Of a DNA stretch of 64,000 bases, positions 1 through 10,738 are shown in pieces. Made by a program: the position numbers and the translations under genes. Source of the DNA: Liquidambar formosana (lineage: Eukaryota; Streptophyta; Magnoliopsida; Saxifragales; Altingiaceae); the NCBI GenBank assembly GCA_039720395.1, contig JBBPBK010000118.1, positions 222,238 through 286,237 on the forward strand. Reading direction: 5' to 3'. The notes under the pieces are model-generated. The model was not told the DNA's origin. It was given only the letters and a program-made list of their open reading frames with translations, and made no database searches. The stretch's first letter is position 1. The number at the start of each line of letters is the position of its first letter.

Positions 1-1925
1 GGTACATAACTATATATGCCTTTGCTTCATTTTTTTTTTCATTATAGTAAGGAAAATGTTAGAAGATATAAAAAATTTTGTCTAAGTTTACTTGTTCAAA
101 TGATATAGCACCCGCTATTAATTTATTATGGATATTTATTCTTTTAATAAATTTTTTAATTAGATATATATACTCCAATTAAATTGTCACATCAATTGAA
201 CAAAAAGATTTGAATAAAAATTTTGCACTATATAATCAATAGTACTTCCCCCGGTTTTTATTTTATTATCCTCATTTTCTTTTTGAAATGTGTCAAAATT
301 ATCATCTCATTCCAAAAGTTAATGAATCTTTTAATTGATTTCCCAAAATACCCTTATTCTTGAGTATTTTACTTTTTTCCAATGTTTTATACACTTCAAG
401 GTAAAATTAGAATATTAAGACATATATTGTGATGCAAAAGCATTTTGAAAGACTTCTTTGAAAATTGTGTTTTTTCAAATGAAAGAGTCAATTAAAAAGA
501 AAGAGAATATGCCTTTGCGATAGCATATGATGGTGGTCCATGTTTGCCTCGATCGTAAGGCTCATATGGTATGGGAGATGATTTCGAAGGCAATTGAGAA
601 ATAAAGACACATAAAGGAGATGATTTTCGCATCAAGCAATCAAAGAATACTTGCAAGAGGCAGTTGAGAATAATAAATAGCAAGAGGCAGTTGAGAATAA
701 TAAATATATAGGGTTCCAATATTTTCATGAATTTTGTAGGAGCCAAGGTAAAACGTGTGGCACAGAATGGACTCACCACATCAAACATATGTGTGTGTAT
801 ATATATATTCTTTTATACCAACTTTGCACCTTCTCATACATTTATTATGGATCAGTGAGATTTGAGTATTTGAATTTCTAACTTCCTTTGAAAGGAAATA
901 AGGACGAGCTGATTAAATACCATATAGTTAGAATGGTAAGAGTCAAGTTACTTCCTCTTTATTCAACATCAATTCGATAAAAATCTTGTTTGAACTTGCT
1001 CGAAGATAATTGAGTTAAGCTCAAATCTCAATTTTAAGCTCATTATTGAACCAATATCGAGGAAAGAACTACTTGACTCAATAAGCTTATTAATAATTAG
1101 AATAATCTAACAATTTGAGATCGGCTCGATCAATAAAAAACTTATTCAAACTCACTTATAAGATAAATAAGTCAAGCTCAACCCTTATTTTTAAGCTCGA
1201 CACAATTAGATGGATGGGTAATCCTGTCGATTTTGTGTATTTATATTCAGTTTGTTGTAAATTTAATCATGCAAAGAAAGGATTCCGTCAGACCGTCACA
1301 ATTACGAATCCAAATTCTCTGCTTGATCGATTATGTATGTTGCAATTGTGTTCCATAACGTAGTACTCGAGAGTGAACCCAAAAATTAATTCTAGAGGGT
1401 CAAGGCATTAACTCACTAAAGAGTTTTAAATTTTTTTTCCCCTATTGTTTGAGGGGGAGTGTACTTTACCCTAAGAAATTAATGCTGAAAGTTAGAAGAC
1501 AAAAAAAGTTGGCTGTTAAAAAATCTGTATACAAAAAATATAAAATATAAAGGTGGAAGGTTGTTTGAACATCTCTCCACCCAAACTCTCCCACTGGTGG
1601 GTATCATAAGTCTTTTTTTGTTGAGATTTGGGTTCAGATTAGTCCCATGCAATGCATAGCTCACCCAAAAACTCATGTATCTGATAGTGCAAAGATGAAA
1701 TTTTGAACTTGGGAGATCTAATCCTTTATCATTTGTGCGACCCCTCACAAATTAGACATCTTTACTATGTCATCAATTAAGCTAAGATGAAAAGTGTCTC
1801 AAACTCTGATTTGCCCTACATCATGCACCTAATTAAGCTGGTCTTTATCTTAAAATTGTATTTTCATCCTATTTTGCTTCACTGACGAGGAAGATATGAA
1901 ATATATATCTATATATAGAGTCCCG
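1..1925. other. intergenic, no gene recognised
   Basis: AT-rich DNA with no convincing coding exon; the short open frames here look like chance. Positions 520-565 hold a motif (GATGGTGGTCCATGTTTGCC followed by TCGATCGTAA) that recurs at 7729-7802 and 34819-34893. Positions 660-805 match 9308-9435 as a direct repeat. This stretch is therefore an older copy of duplicated DNA found elsewhere in the window. Confidence 0.6.
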
Positions 1926-1928
1926 GTC

Positions 1929-2080
1929 AGGTTAACACATACTGATATAATTTATATCAGTATCATGCATTAGAGATTGTACTTTTTGCATTAATTCAAT
2001 GTATCCCATAACCCACCAATGCATAGGATAGGATACAACCCCCAATATGGGTGCTAATATAAATTAAATTAGCACGTCTT
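1929..2080. mobile_element. MITE family A, copy 1 (about 150 bp)
   Basis: Both ends carry an inverted motif built on GATATAATTTATATC-like palindromes (ACTGATATAATTTATATCAG on the left, TAATATAAATTAAATTAGC on the right) around a core with GCATTA and TGTATCC. The same layout occurs at 9469-9616, 25143-25288 and 47389-47522, so this is a dispersed non-autonomous element with no coding capacity. The ends are inferred by comparing copies; this copy is the most diverged. Confidence 0.6.
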
Positions 2081-2299
2081 TATTTGACCGTCATCCTTGA
2101 TCTATACCAATTTATACGAAGCTAAAGGATGACAATGATCGACATACATTATTTTTAAAATATGAAAGATGATCAACAAATGAGTTAAAAGGGTGACTGA
2201 AGGATGACAATTAAGCATTTTGGTTATATCTAATATTTCCCTATTGACTTGTGAAACAGATGGCATCAAGTTCAAGTTGTTACCTAAAGTTTTTCCGGA

Positions 2300-2590
2300 A
2301 TGAGAGGTGGCTAGAGTCACGTGTTCCGCAGCATGGAATGTGAGGGCAATCCTGTCAATTCAATCAAAATATAATAAGCGTTGATTTTTTTTATTTTTAT
2401 TTTTTTGAATGGCAGGAAAAAGACGATCAAATTTCACCAATCCACTATTGACAAGTTTGCAGCTCACCACCACAGAATCCCCCTTCTTAAACTACACTCA
2501 CTGACCCGCACACAGTGAGCGAAAAGACTTGCATAGGGCCAATTGAGGTAGCTCTAGCAGAGATATCGGGAGAGAGAGAGAGAGGAAAAC
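2300..2590 (+). promoter_or_regulatory. conserved RALF-cluster upstream region (gene 1)
   Basis: This region carries a block shared with the regions upstream of all the other RALF-like genes here: a GTTCCGCAG...GTGAGGGCA...TCAATTCAAT segment and a later CCAATCCACT..TTGACAAGTTT..CACCACCAC segment. TTGAC is a W-box core. A clear TATA box is missing; the best candidate is the weak CTTAAAC about 100 bp before the ATG, whereas paralogs have TATATAT or TATAAAA there. The 5' leader ends in a GA-rich run (GAGAGAGAGAGAGAGGAAAAC) before the start codon. Confidence 0.55.
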
Positions 2591-2911
2591 ATGAAAGGGA
2601 ATGCGAAGAGAAGTTTCTGTGTAGCTCTCCTCGTGGTGATACTCCTCATCCCACTTTGCAGAGCTAAAACTTCTCCGATGAGCAGTGACACTCGCCGATG
2701 CAACGGCTCCATCCATGAATGCGACTCAAACTCGGAGTTCTTGCTCGATACCGAAATAAACATGAGGTTACTTGCAAGAACGGCACACCCAAGGACTTCT
2801 GGCACCGGCAATCCCAACAAACCAGTCGCACATTGTGGGCGACTTAAGAGGTATGGTAATTGCCTTCCCAAAAAGTGTGTCAGGCGCAACCCATACGACC
2901 GTTCTTGCTAG
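2591..2911 (+). CDS. RALF-like peptide precursor, gene 1
   Basis: A 106-residue single-exon precursor of a secreted rapid alkalinization factor-like peptide. Such peptides signal in the apoplast, typically through FERONIA-type receptor kinases with LLG/LRX partners. Residues 1-25 form a signal peptide (basic start, VALLVVILLIPLC core, likely cleavage after CRA). The pro-region has the family pattern CNGSIHEC, then EFLLDTEINMRLLA, which corresponds to the DSEINRRIL region of classical RALFs; the RRxL protease site is reduced to MRLL. The mature part has four cysteines and ends NPYDRSC, like the classical NPYSRGC. YISY is absent, as in divergent RALF clades. Cysteine spacing is 8-4-9, unlike the 8-9-4 of the 31201 paralog. 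The start is fixed by alignment with paralogs (MKGN.K.SFCVALL). The reading frame is intact; expression is unknown. Confidence 0.85.
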   Translation: MKGNAKRSFCVALLVVILLIPLCRAKTSPMSSDTRRCNGSIHECDSNSEFLLDTEINMRLLARTAHPRTSGTGNPNKPVAHCGRLKRYGNCLPKKCVRRNPYDRSC

Positions 2912-3041
2912 TGATGGTAACAGTCGCACTGCCAGTCTCGAAGTAGCAGAAACTTGTAGCATATATGTCATCCAATGATCCAAGGAAAATGGTCACGCAA
3001 TTCTCTCGTGTGTTATTTCCTTTTATGATTATATATATATA
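2912..3041 (+). other. RALF gene 1 3' flank, left part
   Basis: Sequence after the stop is homologous to the 3' flank of the gene at 34340 (shared GATGGT.ACAGTC.CACTGCCAGTCTC and CAATGATCCAAGGAAAATGG). The flank continues at 5132 after a Helitron insertion. The same DNA forms the coding 3' end of the paralog at 37559-37921. Confidence 0.7.
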
Positions 3042-5131
3042 CTAGTTATTGCACACGTGCGTTGCACGTGAATCTTTTGTTAACAATAAAATGATTTAAG
3101 GATAATCAATTATTTTTCCTAAATAAACGTATAAAAGATCGATGCTTCCCAAGATCTTTTTTAGCTTGAATACGGATTGACCCTTTTCATGTAGCATAGT
3201 CCCTCATCTAATTGTAATTATTTTTTCAATATTGTCTATATCGATTAAATATAAATTTTATTTACTTAAGGAAGGTTATGCAGCCATTTGTTCTTTAACA
3301 TTTAATCCATATCGAGTGTAAAGATTTGAGATGTTAAGAAATTATTTATTATTCCGTAGAAGGTTTTAATCTGTGTGCATCAAATGATTTGGAAAGAAAT
3401 GCTAATACATAATGACACATAACTGTCAAGAATCTTGACAAATAACTTATTCATTGTCCACCAATTTTCTACACATCTACAATAAGAAACATATCAATGA
3501 AGAAGTAAAAAAGAGAATAATTAGAACCAAAATAAATTGAGAAAGTATATACTTAATCTCTAGAGAAAATTTAATTTGGTTGAATTGTTAACCATATGGC
3601 AAATCCATTGTATCATAGAAATTATATGCAAAAGAATAGACTAAATTTATTAATGAATTAGTAGTTTATATAATGTGACTTACACATTAACAAATTCTAA
3701 TACATTTTGGATCACTTAAAGAACAAATACATGCTCAAAAAGATAAGAGTCCTCACACCATATTACTATCATGGGATATTATTTTACTTCATCCAAATGA
3801 AACTTTACTACTACCTCTCTTCAACCTTTTTGTATTTTTTTATTTTTTTATTTTTTTGGCTGAAGAATCTATGGATCCCCACTTTGTAGCAAGACATTCC
3901 ACAATGCATCATTGGAACTCAACATCCCATTAATTGAAACAATAAAAAATAACATAGCATGAAAACTAATCTTAGGATTCAAAAAATGGGAAAATTTACA
4001 AATCAAAAAATAAGGCAAGATGTCTCATCAAGAACATTTAGAAACCTAAGGTCCTTGTTCTCCGGCCCACCTCTCAAATCACCTATAAACAGTGTAGTAG
4101 TGAGAATAGAATTTTAATCTCTAAGAAAAAATAAAAAAGACAACATAGAGATTGAGCATTTAAAAAATAATAATAAAATAAAATACTTACCTCTTACAAG
4201 GGATTTTTTATCAGTAAGAAAAAAATTAGAAAGAGAATGAGCATATAAAAAAAGCTTTTCAATTCCCATCGGATATTTCCAAGAGCAATTTTTCATCAAA
4301 AGAAAAAATATAATTAGATGATTTATCATGTAAAATAAAGGGTTTCGCATTCAAATACAAAAGTATTTTAGCAAATTACTCATGAAACTCTACCAAACAA
4401 ATCAAAAGTAAATGAAAATACTCACAGCAAAAATAAAAAATACAAAACCAAAAACTTAAATAAAAAAAACTTTAGGAAAGATATATAGAATTTAAATGAA
4501 ATATGATTGCATAAAATTAATTTCTCAAATGAACAAAATTAAATAAAACCTAATGTGATTATTAGCATTCAAACCAAAATCCAACTCAACAAATTTCCAG
4601 CGCACAGTACCATATATATATATATATTATAATTTGTAGAGCAAAACTTATGAGAGAAGGGAGAAGTCGCCGTTAATGGAAAAGGTAGAGAGAAGGTTGA
4701 AACTACTCTTGATGGAGAAAGTGGAATTTACAATCCGACTATTTATTTATTATATGCAAATAATAGTTTCCGTTTCCTTAGAATTCCTATCTGAGTTTGA
4801 TTTTATTTAACTATTATACGAATTATAGTTTCCTTATAATTCTTATTAAGGTATGTGTTTTATATTGCTATATTTGCTATATTTGTAGAATGGTAGTTGT
4901 ATAGTTTCCTTAAAATTCTTATTAAGGTATGTGTTTTTTATTGCTATATTTCTTATATATGCAGAAGGGTAGTTATATAGTTTTCTTAAAATTCTTATTA
5001 AGGTATGTGTTTTATATCACTATATTTCTTATATATATAGAAGGGCAGTTGTGTATTTAAAAATTAAAATAAAGGTATATTAATCGATCAAAAGTTTTTC
5101 TCACATTCATCTTTTTATAAGTAGTATAGGA
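3042..5131 (-). mobile_element. non-autonomous Helitron, 2.09 kb
   Basis: Read on the - strand, the element starts TCCTATACTAC, a classical Helitron 5' end beginning with TC. It finishes with a GC-rich palindrome (CACGTGCAACGCACGTG), about ten bases, then CTAG. It sits exactly between an A (5132) and a T (3041) on that strand, the Helitron target, and no target-site duplication is seen. A shorter relative lies at 11009-11485. No Rep/helicase coding is visible, so it would have moved in trans. It interrupts the 3' flank of RALF gene 1: TATATATA sequence and RALF flank DNA resume on both sides. The interior includes a diverged direct repeat at about 4790-5040 (CCTTAAAATTCTTATTAAGG repeats). Confidence 0.8.
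4785..5045. repeat. tandem direct repeats inside the Helitron
   Basis: A unit containing TTCTTATTAAGGTATGTGTTTT, followed by TATATTGCTATATTT and then AGAA.GGTAGTTGTATAG, is repeated about three times with period near 110-120 bp and moderate divergence. No function is implied; it is useful as a fingerprint for this Helitron family. Confidence 0.6.
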
Positions 5132-5780
5132 TATATATATGGGCAGCCATATGCGAACTGGCAATGTATGATATTAATTGGGGCCCCATTTGGCACTGGA
5201 AAATACACTAATTTCAGAAATTATATATCAGTGTAACTGGGGTGGCTGGAAGATGGCGGCAGTCTACTCTCTCCAGTGGTAGGACAGCATAGGGGATTAG
5301 GGGCTATTGGGGGGTCGCCTTCATTCATCTAAGAGTAATTAAATTACTCACTCATCCTATAAAGATAGTTCCTTTTTGTTTTTTTCTTTTTTTTTGCTCT
5401 TCCAAAGTGTTTGTAATTTTGAAAAGTTAAATTATAATTTTTTTTTTTTAATTTTCTCATATCATATGTTATAATACCAAGAATTACTTCAAACACATAA
5501 CCAATACATTAATAATATAGAAATGTACTTTTGAAAAGAAAAAGTTAAATGGATGACAAATCAATACATTAATTGATTTTCTTAATTTATATACTTTTTC
5601 AAAGAGACCCATCTTTATAAAATGAAAGGAGTATAAAAAATCCCGTAATTAAATATATGTTTAACTATTTTTCATGTAATCTCCTTTAAAAAAAAAAAAA
5701 AAAAACAAACAAATAAACAGACAAAACGTTTCTGATTGTTTAGACATTTAATAATTAAGGTCACCGTAACCGCGGTTTAT
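5132..5780. other. RALF 3' flank continuation, then AT-rich DNA
   Basis: Positions 5132-5230 (GGCAATGTATGATATTAATTGGGG.CCATTTGGC) match the RALF 3' flanks at 7200-7250, 19100-19150 and 31880-31920. They are the continuation of the gene 1 flank beyond the Helitron. After about 5340 nothing is recognised apart from homopolymer runs. Confidence 0.55.
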
Positions 5781-5810
5781 CACCTTTGGCGACAAAGATA
5801 ATGAGGTGCA

Positions 5811-5842
5811 TGTGATGGTGATGGTGATGGTGATGGTGGTCA
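5811..5842. repeat. GGTGAT minisatellite
   Basis: About five consecutive GTGATG/GATGGT units, followed by GGTCATCATGAGGGATCC. A simple repeat with no gene around it. Confidence 0.8.
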
Positions 5843-6007
5843 TCATGAGGGATCCCCATCTGGTGTAGATGGTATGACTGATGATCCAACTTGATCCAAG
5901 CCCGTGAAGCTACTGAATGCTATGTATATCACGGAGCGGGCTATCCGTGGATTGAACCCAGTGGGGGCAAGTTGAGTCTTCTGGCCAAAATGGACCGCTA
6001 AATTGAT

Positions 6008-6175
6008 TGCAGCTATTGTAATCTTTCAACTTTATTTGTAAATCTCATTTTTTTTTGCTTTTTAAGGTTTTATGAAAAATATATAAGGTTTTTTATAAAA
6101 ATTGGTTGCATTGTTTATTAAAATATATAATTTTGAACGACTTCGTAGATAAAATATATAATTTTGAACCATAAT
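6008..6175. mobile_element. relic of MITE family B (half element)
   Basis: It resembles the left half of the MITEs at 35047-35444 and 59829-60235: AGCTATTGTAATC near the edge, then TTTTTAAGGTTTTATGAAAAATATA, a TTGGTTGCATTGTTTATTA segment and TTTTGAACGACTTCGTAGA. The second half and the other terminus are missing. A decayed copy; boundaries approximate. Confidence 0.5.
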
Positions 6176-7009
6176 TACAAGGAGCCAATTTACCCCCTCT
6201 AAGTTTCACCAATTATCACTTAATTTATCTTCATATAGTTTGAAAATTACACTTTGCATCCTTCAATTACACATGGATATTGGATAGGTTATTTGTCATC
6301 TATTTCACTAATTTTCCTTGTACTTAAGGGAGTAGAGTGTCTTCACCAAAGATTATATGAGTCACTTTATAGTAAATAGGGAAGTTAAGTGAAAGCAAAT
6401 CAAACTAAAAAGAGGCAAAGTGTAATTTTCTTTTTTTCCATTTTCTTTAATAAAATTGATTTTTTATTCCACCCCCATTGGGAGAAAACAATGATGGTTG
6501 TGGGTTTGCCTTTGGTACCATCAACCGTGCACTAATGGGTTTAAATTGTAAACAAGTTGAATTGAATAATTGGTTTCTTAGGAGGTGAACCGATAGGTTT
6601 AAACCATCCGTGCCATTCACTAGGGTTTTAATGTTCACATGCTTAAAAATTAATTATTCAATGCATGTCTATGTGAGATTGGTTGAGTAGTCAAGTTTTG
6701 GGTCTACTCTTTGGAAGTCATTGTTTCGACTCCTTGTAATTATGGTTGCTTGTATGAGTATAAGATGTCTTACATAGACTTTTAAGAGATTAGCCTTACC
6801 TCAAAACCTTAACGAGGATAAGACTTAGAATGCCCCTAATTATTAATAAATAAATAAAATTAATTACTCAATTTGACTCTAGTCTACTCGACCATGGCTA
6901 GGACTACAAACAAGCCAAGCTCTAGGGTGTTTGATCTCTACTTGTTCAATAGTTTGGTTATTATAGCTTGGGCTTGAAACGAGTCGAGCGGAATCGAATT
7001 TTAGTACGT
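6176..7009. other. intergenic, no gene recognised
   Basis: No coding exon, RNA gene or structured repeat could be supported here. The short frame at 6447-6638 (- strand) has no recognisable motif. Confidence 0.5.
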
Positions 7010-7445
7010 CCTTCTCATGTGTGTTAGTATTTCCCTTTTTTGAATATTTTTCTTTCTTTCTTTTTTTTTATTTTTCTTCTCTCTTTTCTGCTCCCTCTAT
7101 CCTTGTCCCGTGTGATCAGTTCACTTGTGTGTATGTCGATGAGCATGTATCGTGGGTACGCAATTTCATGAAAATGCCATTAATTTCTTTTGCAATTTTA
7201 TATGTATGGCCATATGTGTATTGGCATGTATGAGAATGGAGCTCCATTTGGCACCAGGAAAATAGATTTGAGAAATTATCAGTTCCAACCTGGGCCAGGA
7301 AGTGGTTTATTTTTTTTTACTCTGTAATTCTTTCCAAAATCCAGGTACTGACTACTGAGTTCAAGGATAATTTAAATTTATTTCAAACCCTTTAAAAAAA
7401 AAGTAATATAATTCTAATAAAAGTAATATTCAAGGCACCATAATA
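7010..7445 (+). pseudogene. orphan RALF 3' flank (gene body lost)
   Basis: This stretch aligns with the 3' flanks of the RALF-like genes at 18900-19350 and 31690-32110: CGTGTGATCAGTTCAC, then TTTTGCAATTTTATAT.TATGGCCATATGTG, TGAGAATGGAGCTCCATTTGGC, GAATTATC..., and TTCAAGGCACCATAATA at the right. No RALF coding sequence remains upstream, so it marks a RALF duplicate whose gene was deleted. Non-coding. Confidence 0.65.
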
Positions 7446-7728
7446 ACAGTCATGTTCATAATTTTAAAACAAATTTTGTTTTTCTTTGGAGAGGCAAAAA
7501 ATTTAATTTCATAGATGACGAGATTAATTACAAAGGAAACATCAAGAAACCTGAACACCCACCCGAAACGTGAGAACATCCATAGCCAAAGACATTATAT
7601 CAAAACCACAACCTAAAGACTCAATCAGCAAGGGGCTGAACAGAGCAGACAGCCATGGAAGCTTACAAAAGAGGAGGAAACACCCCACCTCCCAAAGATC
7701 AGCTAGACGTTCATAATGCCCAGAGCAA

Positions 7729-7802
7729 TGATGGTGGTCCATGTTTCCCTCGATCGTAATCTAATTAGCATATGATGGTGGTCCATCTTTTCCTCGATCG
7801 TA
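7729..7802 (+). repeat. dispersed duplicate with GATGGTGGTCCAT motif
   Basis: Two tandem versions of GATGGTGGTCCAT followed by TCCTCGATCGTAA, separated by TCTAATTAGCATAT. An almost identical 75-bp block lies at 34819-34893, and a single version at 520-565. It is a shared junction of the segmental duplications. Function unknown. Confidence 0.7.
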
Positions 7803-7939
7803 ACGACCATGTTTTCCTGTTTGTTTTTGTTCTTTTCTAGCTAGGGGCTACGTTTGGGAATTGGGAGGGGCTTTGTTTGGATGCTCTGCTTTTTGTTGGT
7901 TATGATTGTTTTTTGTAGGGGGTTTCTTTGTTGCTTTTG

Positions 7940-9187
7940 GGGCGCGTTTGGTTCGCGGATTGGAAATGTGAGTCAAGGGAATGTGCCATTACTTAGGAAT
8001 GGGAATGTGAGATATTGAAACCCATTCCGACGTTTGGTTGGGGTTATGGAAAGCAATATTCCCTCTACCATTCTCACTCTCATGTTTGGAAAAATCAGGA
8101 AAGTGATGCCCAAGATAGATAAAATTCCCACAATGCCCTCACAAATACCCATACTCAAATAAATGACAACATTGAAGAAGATTAAAAAAAAAAAACAGGA
8201 TCGACCAACACTGCAAACAGAGTCCATGTTCTTCCTTGCAAACCCAACTTCATTATTGAAGACCATCAGCATTGCAGGTGCACGGGACCTATTATGCCTT
8301 TCCTTGTAAGCACAAATTCCAACGTTGGCTCTACACCTTCTTCATATTCATTGTCCTTTGCATTCCGTTAAAAAAAAAAATTGCAAAACCCCCATTAACA
8401 TGCTTCCAACAATCAATACCCTTTATTTATGTATCCCATATATAATACCTGAATGAGTTCCATGAGAAAGTGGATGTCTTTGGTGTAAAGCTCGAATCTA
8501 GGTTTTGATTGTGGAAGAATCGTGTTCTGCCATGGTCGCCGGCGGTGGGAACTTGGCTGATGTTCTTGCCTCCTACTCGATGACGATGCTGCTCCTTCCC
8601 CAAATCACACCCACCAAAACCCAAAACCCCATAACCAAATCAAGATCCGAACATACTGAAGAACGGCCTCCACATCTCGAAAAAATCGAGGTTTTGATCG
8701 TGGGTATCACGATGTCCAGCTCCGTCGCCTTCGCCTTCCTCTTCTTCTCCATCACAACCAGCCCCTTTCAACCATCCCTAACCATTCCAACCCTTCCCAA
8801 CAAATGAAACAGTCGAAGGAAAAAAAAAAAAAAAAAAAAAGCCCTCAGATCCGTGTTCTGCCATGATCACCAATTGCCTTGATAGTGAAGAAGGTTGCTG
8901 CGTTTGTAAGGAGTATGTGTTTTGGGAGATTGGGAGAAGGGACATGGAAGGAAGATGAAATTGTAGTTTGCAAGAATGTGGGGCACGCTTGGTATTAAAT
9001 TCTTAGTAAAGGGGATTCCCGGCTGGGGGGAATCTAACCCACCAAAATTTGGGGAAATTTTTGGGGCCATTTGGTGGGAATGTGAGGAACCGGGAATGTG
9101 GGTTTCCTAGGGATATCGCTTGCCAAACAGCAGAATCCTCTCCAGATTCCACTTTTCCATTCCTGATGCCACGAACCAAACGCACCC
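7940..9187. mobile_element. 1.25-kb TIR element, possibly with captured host DNA
   Basis: The terminal inverted repeats are GGGCGCGTTTGGTTCG on the left and, reverse-complemented, GGGTGCGTTTGGTTCG on the right. A 3-bp duplication TTG (7937-7939 and 9188-9190) flanks it, which suggests a PIF/Harbinger-like element. Subterminal GGGAATGTG motifs repeat on both arms. The interior (about 8420-8810) is more GC-rich and has a 100-codon open frame with no transposase motif, so it may be a captured host fragment. An A-run at 8820-8840 follows it. Superfamily is tentative. Confidence 0.6.
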
Positions 9188-9307
9188 TTGGTGTTTTGGA
9201 GGGGGTTATTTTGTTGGTTTCCGGTGGTTTTTGTCCGTATATATTGGAGTGTTTTCTTCATCTCTTTAATAAATAATTTTTTTGCTGATAATTAAAAAAA
9301 AAAAAAA

Positions 9308-9407
9308 ATGGCAGATGAGAATAATAAATATAGGGTTCGAATATTTGCATGATTTTGTACAAGCCAAAGTAAAGCCCGTGGCACAAAAGGGACTCACCGC
9401 ATCAAAC

Positions 9408-9435
<28 letters not shown>
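9308..9435 (+). repeat. direct repeat of 660-805
   Basis: GAGAATAATAAATATAGGGTTCGAAT..., then AAGCC..GTGGCACA...GGACTCACCGCATCAAACATAT matches the stretch at 660-805. Together with the 7729-7802 motif it shows that 500-810 and 7730-9435 are duplicates, the second one opened by the element at 7940-9187. Confidence 0.65.

Positions 9436-9450
<15 letters not shown>
9411..9450. repeat. (TA)n microsatellite
   Basis: About 20 TA dinucleotides, ending a duplicated block immediately before a MITE. Confidence 0.9.
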
Positions 9451-9452
<2 letters not shown>

Positions 9453-9468
9453 GTGGATAATATTTAGG

Positions 9469-9616
9469 TAAGCACGTATTAATATAATTTATATCAACAT
9501 CCGCTTTGAGAATTGTACTTTATATATTAGTGAGATATGAGATACATTAGACTAATGTAAAATATATAACCCCCAATACATGGTGCTGATGTGACTTATA
9601 TCAACACATACTGATA
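9469..9616. mobile_element. MITE family A, copy 2
   Basis: It begins AAGCACGTATTAATATAA and ends, in inverted orientation, TTATATCAACACATACTGAT, with the internal GATATGAGATACATTAGA core shared with the copy at 25143-25288. It has no coding capacity. Flanked by (TA)n tracts on both sides, so a target duplication cannot be read. Confidence 0.7.
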
Positions 9617-9624
9617 AGAACATA

Positions 9625-9664
<40 letters not shown>

Positions 9665-9954
9665 CATTTAAAAAAATACCCCCTTTGTTCCTAAATAAGT
9701 GTCCTACTCTCCTTTCTAAAATGTTTCAAAATAATTGTCCCATTTCAAGTCATTGATTCTTTTTTATTCATTTTCTAAAATATCCTTAAAAAGATATTTT
9801 CTCTTTTTCTAATATTTTACACATTTGAGATCAAAATTGGAATCTTAAAATATATTTATTGATATGAAAGCATTTAATAAAATTTTCTTAAAAAACATGT
9901 TTTTTCAAAAGGAACACTTAATTTCAAACCGACAAAGTAAAAGATTATCAATTC

Positions 9955-10345
9955 ATATTATATATCGATTGAATTGACAGGACTGCCCTCACATGCCAAG
10001 CAACGGAACAGTGTGAAAAGATAAGACTAAAGAAGCTAGGATACATCGTGATTGGTTAGCTAGGAATTCAGCACATGCATGGTCCCCCCCCCCCCCCCCC
10101 AAACAGAAAACACCCCAAGAGATAATGAGATTGGCGGCAAGTTCACAATCAGACTGTCCTCACATGCCAGGCAACGGAACAGTGTTAAAAGATAAGACTA
10201 GAGAAGTTAGGATACATCGTGATTGGTTAGCTAGGAATTCAGCACATGCATAGCCCCCCCCCCCCCCCCCCCCCCCCACAGAAAACACCCCAAGAGATAA
10301 TGAAATTGGCGGCATGTTCACAATCAGACTGTAAGTACCAATTTG
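9955..10345 (-). repeat. inverted RALF upstream region, tandemly duplicated
   Basis: Two copies (about 9970-10150 and 10152-10335) of a block beginning GACTGCCCTCACATGCC, then GGAACAGTGT.AAAAGATAAGACTA and GGATACATCGTGATTGGTTA, ending in GAATTCAGCACATGCAT. Reverse-complemented, it matches the region upstream of the RALF pseudogene at about 33990-34110 (GCATGTGCTGAATTCC through GGTCTTATCTTTTC). So it is a promoter duplicate in opposite orientation with no RALF gene attached. Each copy has a long poly-C tract (10083-10100 and 10253-10276) that paralogs lack. Confidence 0.7.
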
Positions 10346-10572
10346 GACATACACATGTGCTTTATTACTATCCCTTATTCCCTTCCTCTGAAGTCTAGAC
10401 CACGTACTACCACTTTTTGTATTCTTGCTTCCTTTCATTACAGGCTGTTTTAGCATCAATAGCCACACAAAATATCACTCGCGTATTAGTTTCGCCGTGA
10501 TAGAGGGAATTACACTTACGTACACCATTGATGGCGTGATGGGTTCCTCGACATTTTGACACCCATATTTTT

Positions 10573-10738
10573 GGGTAATGGTAGGTAATCTTATACTTTT
10601 GTCTTACATTTTGTTTTATAGCGTATTTGGACGGGTAAGATTGTAAGACCCACTGATATAATTACAGTCCTTACTCTCCCAAATATACTGGTAAAGCAAA
10701 GTGTAAGACAAAAGTGTGAAGCAAAGTAGCATTATCCC
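10573..10738. mobile_element. MITE family C, copy 1 (166 bp)
   Basis: The ends are GGGTAATGGTA and, inverted, GGGATAATGCTA; the interior has mirrored ACTTTTGTCTTACA / TGTAAGACAAAAGTGT. The 8-bp sequence ATATTTTT flanks both sides (10565-10572 and 10739-10746). An 8-bp duplication is typical of hAT-derived MITEs, though the T-rich context weakens it. Confidence 0.65.

Noticed and set aside
2772..2978. A 68-codon frame overlapping RALF gene 1 and ending in TCSIYVIQ
   Set aside because: At first it suggested gene 1 was frameshifted. Alignment of gene 1 with gene 4 across the old stop shows CVRRNPYDRSC and CANLYLRIFH in the same frame, so the overlapping frame is 3' UTR sequence.
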